Program-made: the position numbers and the translations under genes
Assembly: GCA_964442745.1 (NCBI GenBank)
Contig: CAYUAI010000077.1
Location: forward strand, 1-18,989
Source: CAYUAI01 sp964442745
GTDB taxonomy: Bacteria; Pseudomonadota; Gammaproteobacteria; S012-40
Direction of reading: 5' to 3'
Length of the DNA stretch: 18,989 bases
Shown here: positions 1-7,458 of the stretch, piece by piece
Layout: every line of letters starts with the position of its first letter
How positions within the stretch are numbered: the first letter of the stretch is position 1
Notes under the pieces: generated by a model
Seen by the model: only the letters and a program-made list of their open reading frames with translations
Told to the model about the DNA's origin: nothing
The model's database searches: none

Positions 1-128
1 ATGAGCTAAATTGCTCCTTAAGGGGTGGTCTGATTTACGGGGTCCACTATAGACACACACAATGTGACTATGATCTTAATTTTTTAGCTAGAGATATGGT
101 GGATTTGCTCGCTCAAATAGGGCGTTGA
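1..128 (+). CDS. 3' end of an unidentified gene (partial)
   Basis: Reading from position 3, one frame stays open from the window edge to a TGA at 126-128, giving 41 residues that end in LARDMVDLLAQIGR. The upstream part lies outside the window. The composition looks like a folded protein tail, with a charged amphipathic helix at the end, but I do not recognise the family. Its stop faces the stop of the minus-strand operon across a perfect hairpin at 160-204, the arrangement expected for two convergent genes sharing a terminator. That context is the main reason to believe it. A chance open frame of this length remains possible. Confidence 0.5.
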   Translation, partial: ELNCSLRGGLIYGVHYRHTQCDYDLNFLARDMVDLLAQIGR

Positions 129-159
129 TCAGAGCGGAAAGGGATGAATCAAATAAGAT

Positions 160-204
160 ACCGATAACGGATGTTTTTAACATAAAAAAACATCCGTTAT
201 CGGT
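160..204. terminator. Perfect 19-bp hairpin between convergent genes, likely bidirectional terminator
   Basis: The arms ACCGATAACGGATGTTTTT (160-178) and its exact complement (186-204) enclose a 7-nt loop. It starts 3 nt past the minus-strand stop at 208 and lies 31 nt past the plus-strand stop at 128. The minus-strand exit side is followed by a T-rich stretch (ATCTTATTT). There is no long U tract, so termination efficiency is uncertain. Confidence 0.75.
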
Positions 205-207
205 GAG

Positions 208-375
208 TTAACCTTCAGCCCAACCCATTGCACCAATGAGCAAGACGACACTGAGGGTAGCGGCGGCTGAATAACAGACAACCGCGATTGTTTGATTTTT
301 TGTTTGCAGTTTAAAACCGGCAAAGAATAATAAAATACAAAACAATATCAATAATATGAAGTGAATTCTTAACAC
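208..375 (-). CDS. Small two-helix membrane protein at the end of the ABC operon
   Basis: A 55-codon frame starts with GTG at 375 and stops with TAA at 208. It begins VLRIHFILLILFCILLFFAG, a clear transmembrane helix. A polar linker (KLQTKNQT) and a second hydrophobic helix (about residues 30-51) follow, ending GWAEG. The start lies 14 nt past the stop of the DUF4340 gene, with an AGG about 6 nt before it, so translational coupling is likely. The terminator hairpin begins just beyond the stop, which fits it being the last gene of the operon. I do not recognise the family. The role, perhaps linked to the transporter, is inferred only from position. The two-helix pattern and operon fit make a random frame unlikely. 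Confidence 0.6.
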   Translation of the reverse strand: MLRIHFILLILFCILLFFAGFKLQTKNQTIAVVCYSAAATLSVVLLIGAMGWAEG

Positions 376-389
376 GTTAACCTGGCGCC

Positions 390-2396
390 TTATTCATTAG
401 CGGTACTCGGTATTACGGTGATTTCCGGTGCCGACGTTATTTCAACCATTAAGTCTTTTGCTATCGGCTCTGTTTTCAGCATCGCCGCTGTTTCGGCAGG
501 TGTCGCTTGTGCTTCATCCAGCGTGGGTTGGGGCTCTAGGTTTTCTTCTGCTGGTGGCTCGGGCTCCACAGCTTCAGGTTGTTCCATCGTTGTACCTCCG
601 TCACTGGTTCCTTCAACCGCGGTTGGAGCGGTGGTTTCGACCGGTGCCGCGGGTGCTTCATCAGCGAGTGGCTGTGGAGCGATCGGGGTGGGCACGGGAG
701 CTTCTTCCACGGCAGGCGCTGGCGCTACCGCTTCGGATGGTTGGGTGCTTGTGTTCTCCTCGTTCGTTTCTTCAACCGCGGTTGGAGCGGTGGTTTCAGC
801 CGGTGTTGCTGGTGCTTCATCAGCGGGTGGCTGTGGGGCAATCGGGGTGGGCACGGGAGCTTCTTCCACGGCAGGCGCTGGCGCTACCGCTTCGGATGGT
901 TGGGTGCTTGTGTTCTCCTCGTTCGTTTCTTCAACCGCGGTTGGAGCGGTGGTTTCAGCCGGTGTTGCTGGTGCTTCATCAGCGGGTGGCTGTGGGGCAA
1001 TCGGGGTGGGCACGGGAGCTTCTTCCACGGCAGGCGCTGGCGCTACCGCTTCGGGTAATTGGGTGCTTGTGCTCTCCTCATTCGTTTCTTCAACCGCCGT
1101 TGGAGCGGTGGTTTCAGCCGGTGTTGCTGGCATGATGGCTTTGCTTTCATCTATGCTTGGAGATTCAGCAGCTTCAGCGGGACTTGTCGACTCTTCTTCA
1201 GTTTTTTCTGGCTCTTTCTTTTTGACGATATCGCTGCGTAGTTTAGTCAAGTTGTTGGCTTTGGCCATCGCGATCACATATACCCAATGAGATAACTTAG
1301 CATTGAGTTCGTCAACCTCTTTGGTAACCTCTTCCGGTGTGTTGGTGACAGGTTTTTCAGCATTATCGGGTGTCGTATTTTCTGCGTCTGCGGTTTTCTC
1401 TTCGACTGTTTTCTCTTCGACTGTTTTCTCTTCGACTGTTTTCTCTTCCGCTGTTTTCTCTTCCGCTGTTTTTTCAGGTGGCTTGACAATGATGCTTTCA
1501 TCAAACGATGCGCTAAACTTCACGTATTGTTTATCATCTTTTTCCATGTGAGAGGCATTGATGACTAATCCATCGAATGCTTGCCAGGTAGTATGTGTGG
1601 TCGTTTCTGGGTCAAAGGCGAAGTCCTCGCTTTTTTCAACATCTTCCAAGGTGAGCGTGCTTAATGTTGAGGCTAAGGCGTTTGCTGCACTGGCGAATTT
1701 GAGTTCTTCATCCTCGCTAAGATCTATCACTTGAAAGTTGATATCTTCGGGTTGTGTTTTAAGTACCGTTAACACCGTTTTATCTGGATGAGTGATGGCG
1801 ACTTTGGTTATTCGTTTTTGGTCAATATTCATGATTTCAGTATTTAACCAATCGCTATCGCCGCTGGGCAGGCGTACTTGGCCTTCCACTAACCAGCTTT
1901 GTTCATCATCCATTTTTCGCACATAAAGCTTAGCTTTAGCACCAGGCTTATTGGCTAATTTACTTTCGCCAATAATAACGGTGGCGAGTGTTTTGCCATC
2001 CTTGTCGATGAATGTTATTAATTGATTATCGCTATCGGCGGAAGGAGATTCCACGCCGAGTTTTGTGTATTTCTCTGGATTTTTAGTTTTTGGCTCGATG
2101 ATCTCTAACCCAGAAACACTCAGGACCGCCTGTTTGACTTTGCTAAAATCAGCGGGGTATCCGAAACGCGTGTCGACTCGCCAGACATCTGATTGGAGAG
2201 TGATAATACTTTTGCTATCACCCTGGGTGACTTCAATGGTCGTGATGTCATTGATGTGGTCTTCGAGCTGAGGGAAAAACTTTCCATTAATTTCACTCGG
2301 TGCATGTTTTGTTTCTTGTTTATCGATCATCATTAGCGTACCAGCTAAAAGTACGCCCGTAATGAGGATCAATATTCCGATTGCTTTGCTATTCAT
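390..2396 (-). CDS. DUF4340 membrane-anchored protein with expanded repeat regions
   Basis: A 668-residue protein begins with an uncleaved signal-anchor (about residues 5-24, IGILILITGVLLAGTLMM), followed by a periplasmic DUF4340-type region to about residue 400. DUF4340 proteins are commonly encoded beside GldG-like genes in this kind of ABC operon; their biochemical role is not established. Two low-complexity expansions stand out. One is EKTVE pentapeptides at about residues 310-334, placed inside the domain before the conserved-looking stretch LSHWVYVIAMAKANNLTKL. The other is a Pro/Glu/Ala/Thr-rich tail of 53-residue repeats from about residue 420 to 595. Most of the C-terminal 270 residues are probably disordered. 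The gene begins 17 nt after the GldG-like stop, with AGGT about 7 nt before the ATG. The length is well above the usual 300-450 residues because of the repeats. Confidence 0.85.
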   Translation of the reverse strand: MNSKAIGILILITGVLLAGTLMMIDKQETKHAPSEINGKFFPQLEDHINDITTIEVTQGDSKSIITLQSDVWRVDTRFGYPADFSKVKQAVLSVSGLEIIEPKTKNPEKYTKLGVESPSADSDNQLITFIDKDGKTLATVIIGESKLANKPGAKAKLYVRKMDDEQSWLVEGQVRLPSGDSDWLNTEIMNIDQKRITKVAITHPDKTVLTVLKTQPEDINFQVIDLSEDEELKFASAANALASTLSTLTLEDVEKSEDFAFDPETTTHTTWQAFDGLVINASHMEKDDKQYVKFSASFDESIIVKPPEKTAEEKTAEEKTVEEKTVEEKTVEEKTADAENTTPDNAEKPVTNTPEEVTKEVDELNAKLSHWVYVIAMAKANNLTKLRSDIVKKKEPEKTEEESTSPAEAAESPSIDESKAIMPATPAETTAPTAVEETNEESTSTQLPEAVAPAPAVEEAPVPTPIAPQPPADEAPATPAETTAPTAVEETNEENTSTQPSEAVAPAPAVEEAPVPTPIAPQPPADEAPATPAETTAPTAVEETNEENTSTQPSEAVAPAPAVEEAPVPTPIAPQPLADEAPAAPVETTAPTAVEGTSDGGTTMEQPEAVEPEPPAEENLEPQPTLDEAQATPAETAAMLKTEPIAKDLMVEITSAPEITVIPSTANE
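612..1131 (-). repeat. 159-bp tandem repeat, three full units plus a partial, coding in frame
   Basis: The motif TTCAACCGCGG recurs at 612, 771 and 930, with a one-base variant at 1089, an exact 159-bp period. The middle units are almost identical at DNA level. On the minus strand each unit codes 53 residues (PATPAETTAPTAVEET... through ...PIAPQPPADEA), so gain or loss of a unit keeps the DUF4340 frame. Near-identity of synonymous sites points to recent duplication. Confidence 0.95.
1393..1467 (-). repeat. 15-bp tandem repeat, five units, encoding EKTVE/EKTAE
   Basis: GTTTTCTCTTCGACT is repeated exactly three times (1393-1437), followed by two units with CCGCT in place of CGACT (1438-1467). 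The minus-strand product is a run of EKTAE and EKTVE pentapeptides inside the DUF4340 protein. The 15-bp unit preserves the frame on slippage. Confidence 0.95.
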
Positions 2397-2413
2397 ATGG
2401 ATACCTAACTTGT

Positions 2414-4315
2414 TTAAACAGAGGCTGCCGCAGACAGTTTTCTCATTCGATAAATGCCAAGACCTGTTGCAATAATAATGATCAAAAAGGGAATCAAGCC
2501 GATATTAATGACTTTCAGCGTGGTGCCAAGACTTTCGATATTTTTGCCAAGCTCATGTTGTACATTGCGTAACTCTTTACGCGTTTGCACCTGCTGGCTA
2601 CGGAATTTTTCGATTTCCCGTTTTTGTTCTGAGCTTAATATCATATTGCTGCCACCGTCTTTTTTGCGTTGTAACTCACTGAGTTTTTGTTCGGCTTCGC
2701 GCAATTTTTCTTGCAGTGCCTTTTCTTTTTCACGGAATTTTTGCTCTGCGTCGCGTTTAAGTTCGATCACTTTGTCAAACGGACGAGCGGATTTTCCACG
2801 GCTGCGCAAGCTGATTAAGTCATTACTACCGCTTAAATTATCAATCGCATTAATTAAAAGTGTATCGTTATTGGCGCGAGGCATAATGATGCTTTGGCCA
2901 AAAAAGTTTTGTTTGTTTACCCAAAATTGATCTCCCAATACGTCAGTGTCTGCCACGATGATAAGGTTAACCGCTTCTTTTGATTCCGTTAGTACATTAT
3001 CACTGCTAACGCCGTCAGGTGCGCCGTCAGGGAAGGCAGTTTTCACAATGCCATCAATACGGGCGGCGAGCACTAATTTTTCTCCTCCCGGTCGGTACTC
3101 TCTTAATAGTGCCGCCGGGTTGGGACCAAATTGGACTCGGCTTGTTGGTATTTCCATGCCTTGCTCGCTGGTTTCAACCAGTGGTGTAAAGTTAGTTTCT
3201 GCGCCGTCTTTTTTGCGTAAAATACCGGGGGTACCCATACTGATGGTTTTGAGTTCTCCGGTGACAAAATCATCGGTATTGAAATTTTTTTCTGTTAATG
3301 ATAGCCAGACGACGTAATCCATGGCTTGTGGTCGCCCGCTGGCATTAGCATTGACCCGTGTCGCGGATAAGCGATCAGCGGCCAGTTGGCCACTAACCAG
3401 CTCGATGCCCCATGCATCAAACAATTTTGGCAGATCTGAGTGACGCGGTGCGGTCATGGCTGACATTGGGTTTTGTGGGTCGGTGGCTGGAGTATCGGCT
3501 TCCGAGTAGGGGTCGACGAATACGATGGTGTGCCCCCCATTCAAGACAAATTGATCGATGGCAAATAATGTTTTGTCGGCTAGATTTTTAGGGTGAACTA
3601 ACATCAGTACGTTGATGTCATCAGGCATTTTTTCCATGTCTGTATCAAGTTTTCGCACGTCAAAAAGCTGCTTCAGCTGACTTAGAATGACCCATTCTTG
3701 ATTAGCGTGTTGCTGTGGCGGCATGAACGGGTTCGCGCTATTTCCTCCCCCGTCGATGGGCAATGAGCTAATCAGACCAACGGTTTGTTTTTTCGGGCTC
3801 GCCAATTTATTGACGAGTTTGGTGATATCGTATTCCAGGGATTCTTCTTTGTCGGGTTGGAAAAACGCAACGACTTCTTCATCGTCAGTATCATTGATGC
3901 CAACTAAGCCGAAATAGGCTAAGCTGCCGGCGGTGTCGATAGGTACGCCTTGTAAGCCGTATTGAACGGCGTTGTCTTCTTCATCTGAAAAAGGTTCGGG
4001 ATCGGTGACCGTTAGGGTAATGCCACCGTCTGATAACTCTTGATATTCTGCCAAGAGTTCTTTGACTCGCCGGCCATAACTCATAATACCGGGAATACCG
4101 ACAAGAAGTTTTTCAGAAAAATAAAAGCGCAAATTGATCGGTTCTTCAATATTTTCTAGAATATTCTTTGTACCTTGTGACAAGGTGTATAGTTGGTTTT
4201 CGGTAAGATCGATTCGGCTAGATTTGAATGTTAACCCTGCGAGCAGGTTTATGATTATCAATAAAGCGCCGGCAACGATAAGTCCGCTGGTGGAAAATAA
4301 TTTTCTAAATTGCAT
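2414..4315 (-). CDS. GldG-like ABC-type transport system auxiliary protein
   Basis: This 633-residue protein has an N-terminal membrane helix (about residues 11-31) followed by RIDLTENQLYTLSQGTKNIL, the hallmark start of the GldG family. A large extracytoplasmic domain follows (MLVHPKNLADK, then a GGHTIVFVDPYSEAD segment, related to the intraflagellar-transport-like fold of the family). Next come a charged coiled coil at about 520-590 (KEKALQEKLREAEQKLSEL) and a C-terminal helix (LIPFLIIIIATGLGIY) with a basic cytoplasmic tail. It belongs between a GldF-like permease, 22 nt upstream, and the DUF4340 gene, 17 nt downstream. In gliding Bacteroidetes GldA/F/G form an ABC transporter. In gammaproteobacteria the cognate substrate is unknown, and gliding should not be inferred from this operon. 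Confidence 0.9.
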   Translation of the reverse strand: MQFRKLFSTSGLIVAGALLIIINLLAGLTFKSSRIDLTENQLYTLSQGTKNILENIEEPINLRFYFSEKLLVGIPGIMSYGRRVKELLAEYQELSDGGITLTVTDPEPFSDEEDNAVQYGLQGVPIDTAGSLAYFGLVGINDTDDEEVVAFFQPDKEESLEYDITKLVNKLASPKKQTVGLISSLPIDGGGNSANPFMPPQQHANQEWVILSQLKQLFDVRKLDTDMEKMPDDINVLMLVHPKNLADKTLFAIDQFVLNGGHTIVFVDPYSEADTPATDPQNPMSAMTAPRHSDLPKLFDAWGIELVSGQLAADRLSATRVNANASGRPQAMDYVVWLSLTEKNFNTDDFVTGELKTISMGTPGILRKKDGAETNFTPLVETSEQGMEIPTSRVQFGPNPAALLREYRPGGEKLVLAARIDGIVKTAFPDGAPDGVSSDNVLTESKEAVNLIIVADTDVLGDQFWVNKQNFFGQSIIMPRANNDTLLINAIDNLSGSNDLISLRSRGKSARPFDKVIELKRDAEQKFREKEKALQEKLREAEQKLSELQRKKDGGSNMILSSEQKREIEKFRSQQVQTRKELRNVQHELGKNIESLGTTLKVINIGLIPFLIIIIATGLGIYRMRKLSAAASV

Positions 4316-4337
4316 ATCAGTAGTTACCCAATTTTGA

Positions 4338-5072
4338 TTAATCTGATTTTTTCAATTCAACTAAAATGACATTTGCTAATAACCAACATCCAATAAAAGA
4401 GATGAAATAAATGAGATCCCTCATATCAATAACCCCTTTAGTAATGGATGTGAAGTGTGTCAAAAAGCTCATGGAGCTGATCACATTGATAATGATTTGC
4501 GGTGCCCAAGCATCAAAAAAGTTTAATACCATCGGAAAGCCACTCAGGATAAATCCAAAACAAATGACGACACTGATAACAAAGGCGATCACTTGATTTC
4601 GAGTAAGGGCAGAAATACATGAGCCAACAGCGAGATAAGCGCCGGCCATGAGCAGACTGCCAAAATAACCTGCAAAGATAACTGCATTATCCGGGTCGCC
4701 CAGATAATTGACGGTGATCCAGATCGGGAACGTTAAAAACAAAGCAATGCTAGTGAATGCCCAGGCGGCGAGAAATTTACCAACGACGGCTTGGGTGATG
4801 GAGATGGGTAGCGTCATTAATAGCTCAATGGTGCCCGATTTGCGTTCTTCGGCCCATAAGCGCATGGACAATGCGGGAATGAGGAATAAATAAAGCCACG
4901 GATGATAGGAAAAGAACGGTTGCAAATCGGCTTGACCGCGTTCGAAAAATCCACCGAGATAAAAAGTAAAAACACCGGTTAATACTAAAAAGACCACAAT
5001 AAAAACATAAGCAACGGGTGTCGCGAAGTAATTGATGAGTTCTCGTTTAAAGATAGCTAAGATATTGTTCAT
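4338..5072 (-). CDS. ABC-2 type permease (GldF-like)
   Basis: A 244-residue integral membrane protein opens with MNNILAIFKRELINYFATPV, typical of ABC-2 permeases in which a cytoplasmic amphipathic segment precedes the first helix. About six hydrophobic helices follow. The loop RLWAEERKSGTIELLMTLP is the conserved cytoplasmic motif of this family that contacts the ATPase. Its start overlaps the stop of the ATP-binding gene by 4 bp (ATGA), with AAGGA about 9 nt upstream, so the two subunits are almost certainly translationally coupled and made in matched amounts. Length and topology fit a full permease of the GldF/NosY type. The substrate is unknown. Confidence 0.92.
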   Translation of the reverse strand: MNNILAIFKRELINYFATPVAYVFIVVFLVLTGVFTFYLGGFFERGQADLQPFFSYHPWLYLFLIPALSMRLWAEERKSGTIELLMTLPISITQAVVGKFLAAWAFTSIALFLTFPIWITVNYLGDPDNAVIFAGYFGSLLMAGAYLAVGSCISALTRNQVIAFVISVVICFGFILSGFPMVLNFFDAWAPQIIINVISSMSFLTHFTSITKGVIDMRDLIYFISFIGCWLLANVILVELKKSD

Positions 5073-6031
5073 GATAAAGTATCCTTCGCTATGTTATGGG
5101 TCTGGGTGGTTATCTGCCGAAAGACGTCATCCAGATGGCCAGATTCTACGCTGAGTTGGTCTAGCTCCCAGTCATGAGTACGCGCCATATGGCTGATGTT
5201 TCGAATCAACATGACATCCTTTTTGGGAAAGACAAAAAATTGGGTATCCCCATTGGCAAGCTTGTTGCGTTCAATGGAAGCAACGCCTTCGATTTTACTG
5301 AGTTGAGCTTCAACAGCCTCTGGCTGCTCTGTGCTTAGGGATAAACTCACCGCGTTATGGTATTTAGATTGTGCCGCCAGTGCCATCGGAGTGCCGTCAA
5401 ATAAGGTCTTCCCTTGTGCAATGATGATGGCTCGACTGCAAACGGCATGGACTTCTTCCAGGATATGTGTGGAAACCACAATCGCTTTATCTTTTGCCAT
5501 TTTTTTAATCAGTAGACGGACTTCATGCTTTTGGTTTGGGTCTAATCCGTCAGTGGGTTCGTCCATAATTAATACCGGTGGATCGTGAATAATGGCCTGA
5601 GCTAAACCAACGCGGCGTTTAAATCCTTTTGACAGTGTTTCAACCGGCTTTAATAAAACGCTTTCGAGGTTAGCTTTTTCGATGGCTTGGTTGACCCGCT
5701 GGGTGCGCTCTGACTTTTCATAACCACGAATTTCCGCAATAAAATGTAAAAAGCTTAACGCGGTCATCTCACCATAAGTCGGTGCCCCTTCGGGTAAGTA
5801 ACCAATATTGGTTTTTACTTGTATCGGGTATTTGCTCACATCATAACCGCAGACTTTCGCATTCCCTGATGTGGGGGTCAGGAATCCTGTGATCATTTTC
5901 ATGGTGGTTGATTTGCCGGCGCCATTGGGGCCGAGAAAACCAAGGACTTCACCACGTTTCACAGTAAATGAAATATCTTCCACGGCTGTGTAAGAGCCAA
6001 ATTGTTTCCTAAGATGATTGACTTCAATCAT
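5069..6031 (-). CDS. ABC transporter ATP-binding protein (GldA-like)
   Basis: The cytoplasmic ATPase subunit carries a Walker A motif GPNGAGKST (about residues 35-43), a Q-loop region (NIGYLPEG), a variant signature LSKGFKRR, Walker B VLIMDEPTDGLDP and the switch histidine in STHILEEV. A C-terminal regulatory-type extension follows, for a total of 320 residues. All catalytic motifs are present. I chose the ATG at 6031 (MIEVNHL) because GGA lies 4 nt before it. An in-frame ATG at 6040 would add three residues but has no Shine-Dalgarno sequence. It is the first gene of the operon and is preceded by two promoter-like sites. It should power the ABC-2 permease encoded immediately downstream. Confidence 0.95.
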   Translation of the reverse strand: MIEVNHLRKQFGSYTAVEDISFTVKRGEVLGFLGPNGAGKSTTMKMITGFLTPTSGNAKVCGYDVSKYPIQVKTNIGYLPEGAPTYGEMTALSFLHFIAEIRGYEKSERTQRVNQAIEKANLESVLLKPVETLSKGFKRRVGLAQAIIHDPPVLIMDEPTDGLDPNQKHEVRLLIKKMAKDKAIVVSTHILEEVHAVCSRAIIIAQGKTLFDGTPMALAAQSKYHNAVSLSLSTEQPEAVEAQLSKIEGVASIERNKLANGDTQFFVFPKKDVMLIRNISHMARTHDWELDQLSVESGHLDDVFRQITTQTHNIAKDTLS

Positions 6032-6083
6032 TGTTTCCATAAGTCAACAATGGCCTCGCATGTTGTTTGTTAAAAGAAAAGTA

Positions 6084-6112
6084 TTTATACCAATTACGAA
6101 AAGCTAGGTAAA
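6084..6112 (-). promoter_or_regulatory. Proximal sigma-70-like promoter of the ABC operon
   Basis: On the minus strand TTTACC (6112-6107) is followed after 17 nt by TATAAA (6089-6084). That is 4/6 and 5/6 matches to the -35 and -10 consensus. Transcription would begin near 6077 and leave a leader of about 45 nt before the start at 6031. Confidence 0.5.
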
Positions 6113-6289
6113 GCAGGCAGTACGTGTATTTTTTTATTTGGCGTTTAGCAAATACCACTGGCTTCACTTTTGACGCAGCAAAGAAGGAAAATACAAGTGT
6201 TGCTAATCTTACAAGCTGTTCGCGATGGTTATAGTAAAAAAGGTGTGCCACGCAAGCCAAAGCTTTCTTGTGGCCGTTATGAAGAGTGA

Positions 6290-6317
6290 ATTATCTATAA
6301 CTTATTCATGTTGTCAA
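6290..6317 (-). promoter_or_regulatory. Distal sigma-70-like promoter of the ABC operon
   Basis: On the minus strand a perfect TTGACA (6317-6312) precedes GATAAT (6295-6290, 5/6) with a 16-nt spacer. The predicted start near 6283 gives a leader of about 250 nt, through the proximal promoter, before the ATPase gene. It is the best promoter match I saw in the window. Confidence 0.6.
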
Positions 6318-6497
6318 TAGTCCTTTTTTTAGTTTTAAACGTGTATTAATTATTACATAGGTTTGGCTATTTTGATCATGTACCATAATTGATGTGACAA
6401 GATTTGACTACCGGCTTTATCGAAGCCAAACTTTTGACAAAGTTTCCGCATTCGACAGCTTGTCCAGGGCTAAGTTCGTCAGAGTACCTGATGCTGG

Positions 6498-7424
6498 TTA
6501 TTTCGTGTTCTTCCTCTCTCCTTGTAGCCCACCGGTATGTAGGGCAACAATGGTATATCTTTTTGGGAAAAAATTACGTTTTATTAGGTCGAATAGGCCA
6601 TAAAACATTTTTCCTGAATAAATTGGCTCCAGCGGAATTTTTGTTTGCGTGGTAAATTCTCTCACAAAATGGATTAATTCATGAGTCACTTTCGCATAGC
6701 CACCAAAATGGTAATCTAGATTGATTTGCCATGGGTTATGTTGCGGATGCTCGGCTAATAAATGGCTCACTTTAGCCTTTAAAAATCCAGCATTTTTGAG
6801 TATCGCAAAGCCGAGGATGGTTGGCCGGTGTGAGTGGCTTAGGCTGAGACCAGCTAAGGTTCCACCGCTGCCAACAGGGGTGCAAATGGTATAATGATGA
6901 CAGCCAATTTGGTTGGCGATTTCTTGGCTAATTTCGAGGCACCCAGGCAGTGCTAATTGATTGCTGCCGCCTTCGGGCAATAAATAAAATCGGCCGAATT
7001 GTTGATGGAGCTGTCGTATGAAATCGGGTTGCTCTTTGTCGCGGTATTGCTGACGGCTGATAAAATGTAGCTGCATGCCGCAATTTTGTGCGTGCTGCAG
7101 GGTGGCATTAAGAGGGGGCGTAGGTTCGCCGCGAATGATACCAATGGTTTTATTAAAGCCGAAGAGCGCACCGGCGCTGGCTAGGGCGTGGATATGGTTT
7201 GAATACGCGCCACCAAAGCTTAAGAGTACCTCGTATTGCTTGGCTTGCGCGTTGAGTAGGTTATATTTTAATTTACGCCATTTATTACCCTGAATGCTGG
7301 CATGGATGAGGTCATCACGTTTCACCCAGAGCCTGACTTGTTTTTCAGCCAGTAGTTTATGGTGTATCTCTTGTAATGGGGTGGGAATGTTTGCGTGATG
7401 ATCGATATTGCTTGTCGTGATCAT
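6498..7424 (-). CDS. PLP-dependent ACC deaminase/D-cysteine desulfhydrase family protein
   Basis: This 308-residue enzyme belongs to fold-type II of the PLP enzymes. It shows LWVKRDDLI followed by GNKWRKLKY; the Lys in GNKWRK (about residue 48) is the expected PLP Schiff-base residue. It also has FGGAYSNHIHALA, a substrate and cofactor loop, and PVGSGGTLAGL, the phosphate-binding glycine loop. Family members act as D-cysteine desulfhydrases or, less often, true ACC deaminases, and the sequence alone does not decide which. Uncharacterised gammaproteobacterial members are common. A strong AGGAGGT lies 8 nt before the ATG. It is last in a minus-strand run with msrB 34 nt upstream, so a sulfur amino-acid link is possible but inferred. 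Confidence 0.88.
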   Translation of the reverse strand: MITTSNIDHHANIPTPLQEIHHKLLAEKQVRLWVKRDDLIHASIQGNKWRKLKYNLLNAQAKQYEVLLSFGGAYSNHIHALASAGALFGFNKTIGIIRGEPTPPLNATLQHAQNCGMQLHFISRQQYRDKEQPDFIRQLHQQFGRFYLLPEGGSNQLALPGCLEISQEIANQIGCHHYTICTPVGSGGTLAGLSLSHSHRPTILGFAILKNAGFLKAKVSHLLAEHPQHNPWQINLDYHFGGYAKVTHELIHFVREFTTQTKIPLEPIYSGKMFYGLFDLIKRNFFPKRYTIVALHTGGLQGERKNTK

Positions 7425-7432
7425 CTCAGACG

Positions 7433-7439
7433 ACCTCCT
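7433..7439 (-). promoter_or_regulatory. Strong Shine-Dalgarno site of the PLP-enzyme gene
   Basis: AGGAGGT on the minus strand, 8 nt before the ATG at 7424, is the most consensus-like ribosome binding site in the window. It fixes the start of the gene and suggests efficient independent initiation within the operon. Confidence 0.8.
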
Positions 7440-7458
7440 AGGTAACCATTGATGGCGA

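Larger units (their letters stand above)
6041..6497. other. 457-bp intergenic region carrying the ABC operon promoters
   Basis: No convincing gene is present; a 78-codon minus-strand frame here has no domain-like features and overlaps the ATPase start. Besides the two promoter-like sites, it contains an AT-rich inverted repeat at 6428-6445 (AAACTTT, 4-nt loop, AAAGTTT) downstream of the PLP-enzyme gene. That stem is short and lacks a U tract, so it is only a weak terminator candidate. Confidence 0.6.

Noticed and set aside
612..1131. CRISPR array
   Set aside because: The repeats are contiguous 159-bp coding units without spacers.
418..1290. Long plus-strand open frames with Ser/Ala/Gly repeats opposite the DUF4340 gene
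   Set aside because: They are antisense shadows of the 159-bp repeat; several frames stay open because the repeat length is a multiple of three and lacks stops. No ribosome binding site or domain.
6024..6260. 78-codon minus-strand frame upstream of the ABC ATPase
   Set aside because: It overlaps the ATPase start, contains the proximal promoter-like site and has no recognisable feature.
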